A stretch of DNA of 64,000 bases from Corynebacterium oculi (GTDB taxonomy: Bacteria; Actinomycetota; Actinomycetes; Mycobacteriales; Mycobacteriaceae), in assembly GCF_001412105.1 (NCBI RefSeq), contig NZ_LKST01000002.1:310001-374000 (forward strand), given 5' to 3'. The position numbers and the translations under genes are program-made. A model generated the notes under the pieces. The model ran no database searches, had not been told where the DNA came from, and worked only from the letters and a program-made list of their open reading frames with translations. How positions within the stretch are numbered: the first letter of the stretch is position 1; each line of letters opens with the position of its first letter. Below are positions 41,015 to 49,445 of this stretch, in pieces.

Positions 41015-41449
41015 ATGAACACTAACCCCCCTGACCTCGCAGAATCCCGGGACCTGGCCCGCATGATCGTGACCGTGGCCGAGCAGGCCCGTTCCTCTTT
41101 TGCCACCGCAGTAGCCCCCCTAGGCCTCCCCGTCCACCTCGCCCGCACCGTGATCCTCTTGAATACACCCCGATCCATGCGCGAGATCGCCACGGAATTA
41201 GCCTGCGACCCCTCCCACGTCACCGGCATCGCCGATCAACTAGAGCAGCGCGGCCTGGCCACCCGAATACCCGGCGCAGACCGACGAGTCAAAATGCTTA
41301 AGCTCACCACAGCGGGTTCCGAGCTACAACAAGAACTCTCCGAGGCCGTGCGCAGCCAAGGCTCGTTTGCCCACCAGCTAAGCCCCGAGCAAAGAGCGCA
41401 ACTACGCGGCCTTCTTCACGCACTACTAGAACCAGGGAATCCCACCTAG
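41015..41449 (+). CDS. MarR family transcriptional regulator
   Basis: 144 aa. Winged helix SMREIATELACDPSHVTGIADQLEQRGLATRIPGADRRVKMLKLT, with dimerisation helices at both ends. Probably represses or senses for the divergent NmrA/SnoaL operon: the 79-bp intergenic region holds ATTGACTACTCAAT (40974-40987), a short palindrome suited to a MarR dimer. ATG 41015 has TATGCT (41003-41008) 6 nt upstream, pointing to a leaderless start; ATGs at 41000 and 41004 are less likely. Confidence 0.85.
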   Translation: MNTNPPDLAESRDLARMIVTVAEQARSSFATAVAPLGLPVHLARTVILLNTPRSMREIATELACDPSHVTGIADQLEQRGLATRIPGADRRVKMLKLTTAGSELQQELSEAVRSQGSFAHQLSPEQRAQLRGLLHALLEPGNPT

Positions 41450-41697
41450 AGGCTCTTACCATCGAGAGGAGATCGTTTTAGTCTAAAAGGCATCATCCTC
41501 ACTAGGAGGAAAATAAGGGAATCCCCACCCGCCCCCCCTAAGACAGGTGAGGATTCTCGGTGAGGCTGGATAAGGTTGATAAGCCAAGTAACGCCGTCAC
41601 GGATATATCCTGCGAGGACGCTGGCTACAACACGACCCAGAAACCATCGCAGAGAACCGTCATCCTCGCGGTAGTTCCTCTTCTTTGACAGGGTCAC
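41446..41697 (-). CDS. Small basic/hydrophobic protein of dispersed element, copy C
   Basis: 83 aa from GTG 41697 (M-T-L-S-K-K-R-N-Y-R-E-D-D-G-S). A basic start leads to a hydrophobic stretch (SLRWFLGRVVASVLAGYIR, DGVTWLINLIQ) of about 30 residues, then a tail translated from the element's hairpin. Copies A and B carry a TAG at the equivalent of the LIQ end; here it has been deleted and the frame reads on to 41446, overlapping the marR stop. I know no named family for it. A membrane-active small peptide is a possibility only. Confidence 0.5.
   Translation of the reverse strand: MTLSKKRNYREDDGSLRWFLGRVVASVLAGYIRDGVTWLINLIQPHRESSPVLGGAGGDSLIFLLVRMMPFRLKRSPLDGKSL
41519..41556 (-). terminator. 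Hairpin of dispersed element, copy C
   Basis: Arms 41519-41529 and 41546-41556 (on the minus strand GAATCCTCACC and GGTGGGGATTC, one G-U pair), followed on the minus strand by CCTTATTTTCC. It corresponds to hairpin 1 of copies A and B and may also end transcription. Confidence 0.6.
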
Positions 41698-41798
41698 CTT
41701 CCCTACCTGTGATGGAGACTGACACCACAGGGTTTGCACTGGAATCAGCGCGCTGATCTAACACACATAATTTTAGATCCAAAAAGAACAACCATCTA

Positions 41799-41821
41799 AA
41801 AGAAGCCCCACCCCGGGGACT
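41799..41821 (-). terminator. Terminator-like hairpin after the enoyl-CoA hydratase gene
   Basis: On the minus strand AGTCCCCGGGGTGGGGCTTCTTTT: a CCCC/GGGG stem with a T-rich tail, about 30 nt after the stop. It is followed by a separate 8-bp inverted repeat TTTTAGAT...ATCTAAAA (41771-41801). Confidence 0.5.
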
Positions 41822-41851
41822 CCTTCCTATTTCCTGGCTACGGCAAGCCGA

Positions 41852-42823
41852 TTACCCCTCTCCCGACTCCCGAATAGCGGCGCGCACCGTCCCCTCGCGC
41901 AGAGCGGCCTCATACCCACCCGGCTGGTACAGCGGGAGTTCACCGGCTCGATCAGTGGCCGCCATGTAATTGAGCATTCCCGCCTGCCCCTCCTGGGACA
42001 GGGCCGTGGCCAGGAACTCTGCGCGCTCCATGTGCAGGCCGGATTCCAGATCATCGGAACCACCAAAGTAGATGGAGCGCTTGATCGCGGCCAACGAGGT
42101 CTTGGCGCGGCTACCCAGACGCTCGCCGTAGGCAATGGCGGTGTCGATGAGTTCTTCCGGCGAGACCACCGCGTCCACCGCGCCAATTTCCAGGGCCTCC
42201 GCTGGGGTAAAGGGCTTGCCCTCCAAAACAGCCATGAGGGAGCGGTGGGTGCCCACGAGCCTGGTAAGGCGCTGGGTGCCGCCGCCACCGGGCATGATCC
42301 CAAAGAGCACCTCGGGCTGACCGAGCACATGGTCACCCTCGGCGAAGATGCGGACGTCATTAGCCCAGGCAAACTCCGCGCCCAGGCCGAGCGCCGAGCC
42401 GTTGAGCGCGGCAATGAAGATCACGCCGCTGCGGTTCATCTTCAGGAAGGTCTCGTGCGTGCGCTCCAGTTCGATGGCGGGCCACAGCGGGGTCTTGCCC
42501 ACCACGGACTCCATTCCACCCAGGTTATTCACGCCGCGGGCCACGCTCGATAGTGCCGAGGCCCCCTTAACCCCCACCGAGGGGACCGTCGCGCCGCCCT
42601 CCTGCAACCACCGCACTTCGGCGTGCCCTATGAAGCGATCCGGGTGGGTGCCAGTGAACACCACGGCATGGATATTGGGATCCTCATCGGCTCGGTCCAC
42701 AACCTTTTCCAGTTCCTGAGCCAGGATCGGGCCGAACTCCTGCAATTCACCCCCGTCCATGTGGGCGAGGAGGACGGGACCGCGTTCCTCCACGGTGATC
42801 TTGCCGGTTGCCTTGCGTGCCAT
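41852..42823 (-). CDS. Enoyl-CoA hydratase/isomerase family protein
   Basis: 323 aa, crotonase fold. AVVFTGTHPDRFIGHAEVRWL and FIAALNGSALGLGAEFAWANDVRIFAEGDHVLGQPEVLFGIMPGGGGTQRLTRLVG supply the CoA-binding and oxyanion-hole segments. The Glu in QPEVLFGIMPG matches one catalytic acid of hydratases. Substrate unknown; steroid, fatty acid or aromatic degradation is possible. ATG 42823 (MARKATGKITVEER) with GAAAGG upstream. It stands alone behind a palindrome that covers its -10 box. Confidence 0.85.
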   Translation of the reverse strand: MARKATGKITVEERGPVLLAHMDGGELQEFGPILAQELEKVVDRADEDPNIHAVVFTGTHPDRFIGHAEVRWLQEGGATVPSVGVKGASALSSVARGVNNLGGMESVVGKTPLWPAIELERTHETFLKMNRSGVIFIAALNGSALGLGAEFAWANDVRIFAEGDHVLGQPEVLFGIMPGGGGTQRLTRLVGTHRSLMAVLEGKPFTPAEALEIGAVDAVVSPEELIDTAIAYGERLGSRAKTSLAAIKRSIYFGGSDDLESGLHMERAEFLATALSQEGQAGMLNYMAATDRAGELPLYQPGGYEAALREGTVRAAIRESGEG

Positions 42824-42867
42824 GCTTGCGCCTTTCGGGATATTTTTCAGTGGGCTGCGTCTCAACC

Positions 42868-42898
42868 ATATCTGAGTTTATATTATAAACTCAGATAT
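42868..42898 (-). promoter_or_regulatory. 31-bp palindrome over a TATAAT box, TetR-operator-like
   Basis: Arms ATATCTGAGTTTAT (42868-42881) and ATAAACTCAGATAT (42885-42898), perfect over 14 bp with a 3-nt centre. On the minus strand the centre reads TATAAT (42887-42882), a consensus -10 for the enoyl-CoA hydratase gene. A dimeric repressor of TetR type would fit; none is encoded adjacent. Confidence 0.7.
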
Positions 42899-42927
42899 TT
42901 CCAGTACCCCTCAAAGCGCTCGCGCAA

Positions 42928-43221
42928 CTAGCGTTCGGACAACTCCTGCGCGATCCACTCCTTGCGCTCGCGGCGGCGCTGCGCCCAGGCCGCCACCGCC
43001 TGGTTGGCCTCCACCCGCATCGTGGGAAAGATGAGCATGGAAAGCGGGAAGGCGATCAGGAGCGCGCCCGTGGCCGAGGCCAGCAGCGGGAAGGGGCTGC
43101 CCACCAGCCACGCCACCGTGTGAATCACTGCGGTGAGCGCCACAAAGAGGCCCAGCCGGGCCAGTCCGTACTTGAGCAGGGCACGGTTGGCGTTCTTGCG
43201 CAGCAGTTGATCGTCACTCAC
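42928..43221 (-). CDS. DUF4229 membrane protein
   Basis: 97 aa with two helices (YGLARLGLFVALTAVIHTVAWLVG, LLASATGALLIAFPLSMLIFP) and a basic C-terminus (AQRRRERKEWIAQEL), matching DUF4229. GTG 43221 (M-S-D-D-Q-L-L) is chosen because TAGCGT (43234-43229) ends 7 nt upstream. An in-frame GTG at 43230 would overlap it. Function unknown. Confidence 0.72.
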   Translation of the reverse strand: MSDDQLLRKNANRALLKYGLARLGLFVALTAVIHTVAWLVGSPFPLLASATGALLIAFPLSMLIFPTMRVEANQAVAAWAQRRRERKEWIAQELSER

Positions 43222-43266
43222 CTCCCCCACGCTACTATGGGGACAACGTCAAGGAGGAATGGATAC

Positions 43267-43542
43267 GTGGGCCGTCTGATACTCGTTGCCTTAATCGTGA
43301 TCGCGGTGGTGCTGCTGTGGAAGGCCTTTGGTCCCGGCACCTGGAACCGCCGGGGCGCGCTCCGGCGGCCGCCTCAGCCTCCCGTGATTAAGGGCCCGGA
43401 CGATGATCCCGATTTCCTGTGGAACATTGACAAGCAGCGGTTCAAGGAGCGCCGCGCCCGCGAACAGGCGGAGGAGGCCAGGAAGAAGGAAGAGGAGCGG
43501 CGGCGCAAAACCACCGAGGAGGACGGCCCCGAGGCCGATTAG
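43267..43542 (+). CDS. Small membrane-anchored protein with charged tail
   Basis: 91 aa: one N-terminal transmembrane helix ([20 protein letters not shown]), then a proline-rich linker ([27 protein letters not shown]) and a Lys/Arg/Glu coiled tail. Small proteins of this layout occur in corynebacteria, but I know no function. GTG 43267 with AGGAGG 9 nt upstream. Convergent with rmlA, overlapping by 4 nt. Confidence 0.65.
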   Translation: MGRLILVALIVIAVVLLWKAFGPGTWNRRGALRRPPQPPVIKGPDDDPDFLWNIDKQRFKERRAREQAEEARKKEEERRRKTTEEDGPEAD

Positions 43543-44414
43543 CCCGCCGCGTCCCGGCGCAGAATCTCGCTCAGGTATTCCCCGTAGCCGGAGGCCCGCA
43601 GGCGCTCGGCGCGTTCCCGCAGTTCCTCGCTGGTGATGTAGCCCATGCGCCAGGCCACCTCCTCCGGCGCGCCGATCTTCAAACCCTGGCGCTGCTCGAT
43701 GGTCCGCACAAAGTCCCCGGCGGCCATGAGCATGTCCACGGTGCCGGTATCCAGCCAGGCCGTGCCGCGCGGCAGCACCTCCACGTGTAGTTCACCACGG
43801 CGCAGGTACTCGTTATTAATATCCGTGATCTCTAGTTCCCCCCGCGCGCTGGGGGTGAGGTTTCGCGCGATCTCCACCACGGAGTTGTCATAGAAGTAGA
43901 GCCCCGGCACGGCGAAGTGGGAGCGGGGGTTGCTCGGTTTTTCCTCCAGGGAGGTGGCTCGCCCTTGCCCGTCGAAGGAGACCACGCCGTAGGCCTGGGG
44001 GTTGGACACCCAGTAGGCAAAGATCGCCCCCCCGCGCACCTCGGTGTAGCGGCGCAGTTGGGTGCCCAGCCCCGCGCCGTAGAAGATGTTGTCTCCCAGC
44101 ACCAGCGCCACGGAGTCGGTGCCGATGTGCTCGGCGCCGAGGCGGAAGGCGTCGGCAAGCCCCCAGGGGGAGTCCTGGGTGGCAAAGGTGAGGCGCACGC
44201 CAAACTGGGAGCCGTCCCCCAGCAGGCGCTCGAACTGGGGGCGATCCTGCGGAGTGGTGATGACCAGGATGTCCGTGATGCCCGCGAGCATGAGGGTGCT
44301 CAGGGGATAGTAAATCATGGGCTTGTCATACACCGGCACCAGTTGCTTGGATACACCGAAAGTAATGGGGCGCAGCCGTGAGCCCGTGCCGCCGGCGAGG
44401 ATGATGCCCTTCAC
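43539..44414 (-). CDS. rmlA: Glucose-1-phosphate thymidylyltransferase
   Basis: 291 aa, first enzyme of dTDP-rhamnose synthesis. Nucleotide site [37 protein letters not shown]; metal Asp in VLGDNIFYG; sugar site [21 protein letters not shown]. dTDP-rhamnose supplies the linker between peptidoglycan and arabinogalactan in this group. Overlaps rmlC by 4 nt in the operon rmlB-rmlC-rmlA. Confidence 0.95.
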   Translation of the reverse strand: MKGIILAGGTGSRLRPITFGVSKQLVPVYDKPMIYYPLSTLMLAGITDILVITTPQDRPQFERLLGDGSQFGVRLTFATQDSPWGLADAFRLGAEHIGTDSVALVLGDNIFYGAGLGTQLRRYTEVRGGAIFAYWVSNPQAYGVVSFDGQGRATSLEEKPSNPRSHFAVPGLYFYDNSVVEIARNLTPSARGELEITDINNEYLRRGELHVEVLPRGTAWLDTGTVDMLMAAGDFVRTIEQRQGLKIGAPEEVAWRMGYITSEELRERAERLRASGYGEYLSEILRRDAAG

Positions 44415-45046
44415 AGCCCGGCCTCTTCATTGGCCACGGCCCAAGCGTTGCGCAGGTCGGTATGATACGCCCGGCATTCCTCCGCGCTGGGCAGCGTTCC
44501 CCGTTCGCGCGCCTCGGCCAGGCTGGGGGCCTGGCGATCCTTCGCGGAGAGCAGCGCCTCCCCCGCCGGCCACTCGATCCCTATCTGTGGGTCGTAGGGA
44601 TCGATGCCGTGCTCTACCTCCGGCTGGTACTCCGAGGTGGTCAGGTACACCACCGTGGCGTCGCTGAGCGCGAGGAAGCCGTGGGCAAAACCGGCCGGAA
44701 TGTACAGGCCCCGGCGGTTCTCCTCGCTGAGCTCGAAGCCCGCCCACCTGCCGAAGTTCTCCGATCCCTCCCGCACGTCCACCAGCACGTCAAAGATCGA
44801 GCCCGCCGCGCACATCACCAGTTTTCCCTGCCCCGGGGGCACCTCCGCGTAGTGCAGTCCGCGCAGCACCCCCGCCGTGGAGGTGGACAGATTGGCCTGC
44901 TGCACGTCCAGGGGGTAGCCCGTGGCCTGCTCGAACTCGCTGGCCTTGAACCATTCGTGGAACGTTCCCCGCTGGTCGGGATAGACGGTGGGCACCAGGC
45001 GCAGTGCGCCCTCACATCCTGCTACGGGTTCAAACATGCCCGCCAT
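44411..45046 (-). CDS. rmlC: dTDP-4-dehydrorhamnose 3,5-epimerase
   Basis: 211 aa, cupin epimerase. Signature [35 protein letters not shown] with the catalytic His, and [24 protein letters not shown] with the catalytic Tyr region. In some corynebacteria RmlC is fused to RmlD; here only the epimerase part is present and rmlD is not in this stretch. ATG at 45046 nearly abuts the rmlB stop; an alternative ATG is at 45037. Confidence 0.93.
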   Translation of the reverse strand: MAGMFEPVAGCEGALRLVPTVYPDQRGTFHEWFKASEFEQATGYPLDVQQANLSTSTAGVLRGLHYAEVPPGQGKLVMCAAGSIFDVLVDVREGSENFGRWAGFELSEENRRGLYIPAGFAHGFLALSDATVVYLTTSEYQPEVEHGIDPYDPQIGIEWPAGEALLSAKDRQAPSLAEARERGTLPSAEECRAYHTDLRNAWAVANEEAGL

Positions 45047-45047
45047 T

Positions 45048-46061
45048 CTAATGCGGGAACTGCCGCTCGCCGCGCCGGTAAGCGCTTTCCGACGCCGCGA
45101 AGGCCTCCCGCCACCACTGCGGGTTCTCCCGGTACCACTCCACCGTCTCCCTCAGCCCCCGAGGGAAATCCGCGTGTGCGGGCTCCCAGCCCAGCGCCCG
45201 GGTGGAGGAGGGATCTATCGCGTACCGACGATCATGCCCCGGCCTGTCCGTGACGTGCAGGAAATCATCGGGATCCCGGCCGAAGATCCGATTCAACTCG
45301 CGCACCACCTCCATGTTGCTGCGCTCCCCATCCGCGCCGATCAGGTAGGTCTCGCCGGGGGTGCCGCGCTCGATGATGGCCCACACGGCGTCGTTGTGGT
45401 CGTCCACGTGAATCCAATCGCGCACGTTGCGGCCGGTGCCGTACACGCGGGGCGGCTCTCCTGCCAGGAGGTTGAGGATCTGCCGGGGAATGAACTTCTC
45501 CGGGTGCTGGCGCGGCCCATAATTATTGGAGCAATTGGAGATGGTGGCCTCCAGCCCAAAACTACGCACCCAGGCGCGCACCAGGTGATCGCTGGCGGCC
45601 TTGGAGGCCGAGTAGGGACTAGACGGGCGGTACGGGCTATCCGGCCGGAAACGCGCGGGATCGTCCAGGGCAAGATCACCAAAAACCTCGTCCGTGGAAA
45701 CGTGGTGGAAGCGCACCCCGTGCCGAGCCGCCGCCGCCAACAGCACCGCCGTGCCCTCCACGTTGGTGCGCACGAAATCTAACGGGGAACGCAGGGAGCG
45801 ATCGTTATGGGATTCGGCCGCAAAGTGCACCACCAGATCGGCCTGTTCCACGAGGTCATTCACGGTGTTCTCATCCGTGATGGAAGCCTCTACTAAGCGC
45901 AGGCGCTGCGCTTCCCGCTCGGCCGAGCCCGCCAGGCTGCCGGGGTTGGCAGCGTACGTCATCGAGTCCAGCACCGTGAGGGTGTGCTCGGTGCGCTCCA
46001 AGGTGCGCAACACGAAGTTAGAACCGATGAAACCGGCCCCGCCGGTGACCAGAATGTTCAT
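45048..46061 (-). CDS. rmlB: dTDP-glucose 4,6-dehydratase
   Basis: 337 aa, extended SDR. NAD site ILVTGGAGFIGSNFVLRTLE, VVHFAAESHNDRSL, FHHVSTDEVFGDL, the active-site Y-x-x-x-K in SPYSASKAASDHLVRAW, and NNYGPRQHPEKFIPR. First gene of the rml operon. TAGCCT (46074-46069) lies exactly 7 nt before the ATG, so a leaderless transcript is likely. Confidence 0.96.
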   Translation of the reverse strand: MNILVTGGAGFIGSNFVLRTLERTEHTLTVLDSMTYAANPGSLAGSAEREAQRLRLVEASITDENTVNDLVEQADLVVHFAAESHNDRSLRSPLDFVRTNVEGTAVLLAAAARHGVRFHHVSTDEVFGDLALDDPARFRPDSPYRPSSPYSASKAASDHLVRAWVRSFGLEATISNCSNNYGPRQHPEKFIPRQILNLLAGEPPRVYGTGRNVRDWIHVDDHNDAVWAIIERGTPGETYLIGADGERSNMEVVRELNRIFGRDPDDFLHVTDRPGHDRRYAIDPSSTRALGWEPAHADFPRGLRETVEWYRENPQWWREAFAASESAYRRGERQFPH

Positions 46062-46158
46062 AAGAGCCAGGCTAACAAGCGATGCCGCGCACGATCATGC
46101 GTACCGCCGCCGCGACGGACACGGACGACGGCCACAGACGGTGGACCTAGACTAGGCC

Positions 46159-46407
46159 TTAGGCTCCTTCGACGAACTTCATCGCGAGCTGCAACTCCCT
46201 CGCCACGGCCACGACCTTTTCCCATCGAACGCCCGAGGCCCCGTGCTCGATGGCGTGCAGCGTAGAACGCGATACCCCCGCGCCGTCGGCCACGTCCTGC
46301 TGAAGGCGGCCAAGCTGACGCCTCCGCTCGGCCAACTGCGTGCCCAGCTCCAGTAGCTCCGGCACATCCCCTGCCGGCTTGCCGGTTTTCCGCCGAGGTA
46401 ACGCCAT
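46159..46407 (-). CDS. XRE-type transcriptional regulator (orphan)
   Basis: 82 aa from ATG 46407 (MALPRRKTGKPAG). HTH: LAERRRQLGRLQQDVADGAGVSRSTLHAIEHGASGVRWEKVVAVARELQL, resembling HipB-type antitoxins, but no kinase or toxin gene adjoins it. GAAGG lies immediately before the start. The 332 bp between it and ccsB hold the ccsB terminator and AT-rich sequence without a gene. Confidence 0.72.
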   Translation of the reverse strand: MALPRRKTGKPAGDVPELLELGTQLAERRRQLGRLQQDVADGAGVSRSTLHAIEHGASGVRWEKVVAVARELQLAMKFVEGA

Positions 46408-46668
46408 AGCCTTCACCCACCTCTTCCATGCCCTAAGCATTTTTCTTTTACAGCGAGACATTACACCGATAAGCGCGCCTCGCGCCAACTTCTTACCCCT
46501 CTTCCCCCATCTATACCAAAAAGAGGGCGGAGCGAAGCCCCATTTTCAGACACCCCACCCTCCCAGGTGAAATGTATGAAATTATGGCCCTAACCGGGCG
46601 TTGGACCACGCTCTCACACATAGACCACAGAGTCCCCCAGAAACGGACAAAACGGTATATTCCCCCAT

Positions 46669-46700
46669 AAAAAGACGGAGGTTGCTACCCGCAACTCTCC
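46669..46700 (-). terminator. Terminator of the cytochrome c maturation operon
   Basis: On the minus strand GGAG-A-GTTGC-GGGTA-GCAAC-CTCC then GTCTTTTT: a 9-bp stem with one bulge and a strong T-tract, 40 nt after the ccsB stop. Confidence 0.88.
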
Positions 46701-46739
46701 GCAATTTTTGCCATAATTCCCGCCCCAATATGAGGCGAT

Positions 46740-47735
46740 TTAATTCAAACCGGCATAAGAGTGAAGACCAGAGACTACCAGATTAATAAAGAAGAGATTG
46801 AACACCATCGTGCCCATCGCCAGGATATTCACCCAGGCCGCCCCGACCTTCCAGCCAGCCGTGGCCCGAGCGTGCAGGTACGCGGCATAGAGAATCCAGG
46901 AGATAAAGGAGAACGTCTCCTTGGGGTCCCAGCCCCAAAAACGCGTCCAGGCGTCCTCCGCCCAAATCGCGCCAAATATAATGCCCATGCCCAAAATCGG
47001 CAGCGTAAACACGGCCAACTTATAGGCAATAGAATCCAGTTTCTCCGCCGAGGGCAGCGGAGCCGCCATCGCGCCAAAGAACCTCGCCACGCCCTCCGTG
47101 GACTCCTCGCCCGGAGCCTGCCACACCCGCAGCAGGTACAGCAGGGAAAACACGCCGGAGACGATGCCGATGGAGGCGCCCGTGGACACCGTGGTCACGT
47201 GAACCGGCAGCCAATAGGATTGCAGGGCGGGCACCACCGGGGCGGAATCCGCGTAGAGCTTGGTGGCACCGACGAACATCAGCACCAGCAGGGGCGTCAA
47301 AATCCACGGCCACACCACCTGCTGCCCACGGCGCTGCACCACCGCGGCTGCCACCGTGAGGGTGATGCAGGAGACCACCAGCACGTACTCGTAGAGATTG
47401 CCCAGGGGAAAACGTCCAGCGGACAACCCGCGCGTGACGGCGGAAATCACATGGAGAATGATGCCCGTCCACACCAACGCCTGGGTGGCCCCGGCCCACT
47501 TGGCCGCGCTGGCCTCGCGCTCCTTGAGGCTCGGGCCCTGGGCCTCCTCCGCCGGTACTTCCTCCAGGACGGAACCCGCCGCCACCGCCACGGGCTGCTC
47601 CACTCTGCGCAGACGAATGATCGCCTGCATCTTCACGTAATAAAACAGGGAGGCCACCAGGGCCACCGAGTACACCAGAAACGCGGCCTGGAACGTATTA
47701 TCCGACAGGCCCGCCAGGCTGGTATTCACAGACAT
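46740..47735 (-). CDS. ccsB: Cytochrome c biogenesis protein CcsB/CcsA (haem lyase subunit)
   Basis: 331 aa, eight or so helices. The tryptophan-rich haem-handling loop ends in FWGWDPKETFSFISW; external His residues in LPVHVTTVS and GLHSYAGLN are candidate haem ligands. Works with ResB in system II maturation of cytochrome c. ATG 47735 (MSVNTSLAGLSD) with GGAGGAAG about 11 nt upstream. Last gene of the operon. Confidence 0.93.
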   Translation of the reverse strand: MSVNTSLAGLSDNTFQAAFLVYSVALVASLFYYVKMQAIIRLRRVEQPVAVAAGSVLEEVPAEEAQGPSLKEREASAAKWAGATQALVWTGIILHVISAVTRGLSAGRFPLGNLYEYVLVVSCITLTVAAAVVQRRGQQVVWPWILTPLLVLMFVGATKLYADSAPVVPALQSYWLPVHVTTVSTGASIGIVSGVFSLLYLLRVWQAPGEESTEGVARFFGAMAAPLPSAEKLDSIAYKLAVFTLPILGMGIIFGAIWAEDAWTRFWGWDPKETFSFISWILYAAYLHARATAGWKVGAAWVNILAMGTMVFNLFFINLVVSGLHSYAGLN

Positions 47736-47795
47736 TTTTGGCTTCTTCCTCCACAAACGTGTACTGACAGCAGACGCTACCAGACCCGCCGCAGC

Positions 47796-49415
47796 CTATT
47801 CCTCTTCTTCATCGTCCTCCGGCAGGCCCAGCACACGGCGGCGCAACACCTCAAACTCCGCGCCCCACCCAGCGCGATCCGTGCGCGCCAGCCCGGCCAT
47901 CTCCACCAGGGTGCCACCCCCCGATGCCGGGGAGAGACGCACCCACACGCGGCGACGCTTCACCATCAGCGAGGCCACCAAAGAGCCGAGCATGGTGACG
48001 GCAGACACCAGCACCCAGACCTCGGTGGGATCGGAGGCCACCACGTAGTTGGCGTACTCGTTGGCCCCCTCGAAGGTCACCACGGTGCCATCATCGAGGG
48101 TCACGGACTGGCCCTGGGTGAGGTTCACGCGATCAATCTTTTGCAGCTGTCCCGCGTGGATCAAGGTGGGGTCCAGGGTAAAGATGTTCTGCCCCACGCC
48201 GGTATCAAGGCCGTTATCTCCCCGGTAGACGTCGATGGCCACGGCCGGATCGCGCATGGTGGGGAACGAGGAGGTCAACAGCTCTCCGTTCTCCCCCGAC
48301 CACTGCGCGGTGGGGGCAAATAACCCCTGAATAGCCAGCTGGTTCTGGCGGCGCTCGTAGAGATCCGGGTACATGCCCGCCGGTGGGTCAAAGCGCATGG
48401 CCCCGGAGGAGAGGAAGAAGGTGGGATCATCCGGGCGCCATTGCAGGGTCTGCGTGCGCTGCTCCCCGTTGGGCCAGGTGACGGTGAAGGTGGGGGCAAA
48501 ACCGTGGCCCTGGAGGTACAGGCGATCCCCGGACATGCGCAGCGGGTGATTCACCTTGAGCTCGTAGTCCTCCCAGGTGGCCGGATCCTTGGTGATGTCC
48601 TCCCCTTCCGCATAGGAGATATTCGAGCTAAACATCTCCGCCTGGCCGCTGGGGAGGTAATCCGCCGTGAAGTCATGAGCGTGGAAGCAGAAGGGATTGA
48701 GGCCCGTGCCGTCGAAAAGCGGCCCCGCGCGGAAGGAATCAAAGTTCGCGGGGGAGGTATTGCAAAACTCCGTGGACTGGTTGAGCGCCAGGGAATCGTT
48801 CGAGCCAGACTCCGTGACCACAATGACGTGCCCCTCGTAATACACCAGCCTGCCCAGGCCCACGGTGACCAGCAGCGCCACCAGGGAAAGGTGAAACACC
48901 AGGTTAAAAAACTCGTGGGCGTACCCACGCTCGGCGGAAAAGGCACTCTTTCCGGCGCGATCCTCCTGCGGGGTGTACTCCGCCACCCGCCACCGGGAGA
49001 ACCGCTCCCGCACCACGGATTCCACCTCTGCCATCTCGCGCGCGTCCACGTCCGAGCTGTGATGCGGCATTCGTTCCAGGCGCTTGGGCGGGCGCACCGG
49101 GGGCGTGCGCATGGCCTTGTAATGCTCCCAGCTGCGCGGAATGATGCAGCCCACGAGCGAGATCATCAAGAGCACGTAGATGGCGGTGAACCAGGTGGAA
49201 CTGAACACGTCAAAGAGTTGCAGGCGATCATAAAACTGCGCCAGCCGGCCGTTTTCCGCCAGGTACTCCTCCACGTTGGCCAGGCTGAGATTGCGCTGCG
49301 GCAAAAGCGCACCGGGAATGGCCGCCACGGCCAGGAGGAACAGCAGCACCAGGGCCGTGCGCATGCTGGTGAGCCAGTTCCAGGCTCGCCGCAGATACCT
49401 CGCCGCGTGCTTCAT
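47796..49415 (-). CDS. resB: Cytochrome c biogenesis protein ResB
   Basis: 539 aa. Three N-terminal helices (RTALVLLFLLAVAAIPGALLPQ; STWFTAIYVLLMISLVGCI; FFNLVFHLSLVALLVTVGLGRLVYY), a large external domain, and a last helix (VWVLVSAVTMLGSLVASLMV). ResB pairs with CcsB to deliver and attach haem. It starts 30 nt after ccdA. Confidence 0.93.
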   Translation of the reverse strand: MKHAARYLRRAWNWLTSMRTALVLLFLLAVAAIPGALLPQRNLSLANVEEYLAENGRLAQFYDRLQLFDVFSSTWFTAIYVLLMISLVGCIIPRSWEHYKAMRTPPVRPPKRLERMPHHSSDVDAREMAEVESVVRERFSRWRVAEYTPQEDRAGKSAFSAERGYAHEFFNLVFHLSLVALLVTVGLGRLVYYEGHVIVVTESGSNDSLALNQSTEFCNTSPANFDSFRAGPLFDGTGLNPFCFHAHDFTADYLPSGQAEMFSSNISYAEGEDITKDPATWEDYELKVNHPLRMSGDRLYLQGHGFAPTFTVTWPNGEQRTQTLQWRPDDPTFFLSSGAMRFDPPAGMYPDLYERRQNQLAIQGLFAPTAQWSGENGELLTSSFPTMRDPAVAIDVYRGDNGLDTGVGQNIFTLDPTLIHAGQLQKIDRVNLTQGQSVTLDDGTVVTFEGANEYANYVVASDPTEVWVLVSAVTMLGSLVASLMVKRRRVWVRLSPASGGGTLVEMAGLARTDRAGWGAEFEVLRRRVLGLPEDDEEEE

Positions 49416-49445
49416 CGTATGCCTTCCTCCTTCGCTCGTGGGGCC

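Noticed and set aside
41771..41801. TTTTAGAT...ATCTAAAA inverted repeat as a possible operator
   Set aside because: Eight-bp AT-rich arms with a 15-nt loop between a terminator and element copy C; too weak and with no gene start close enough to argue a function.
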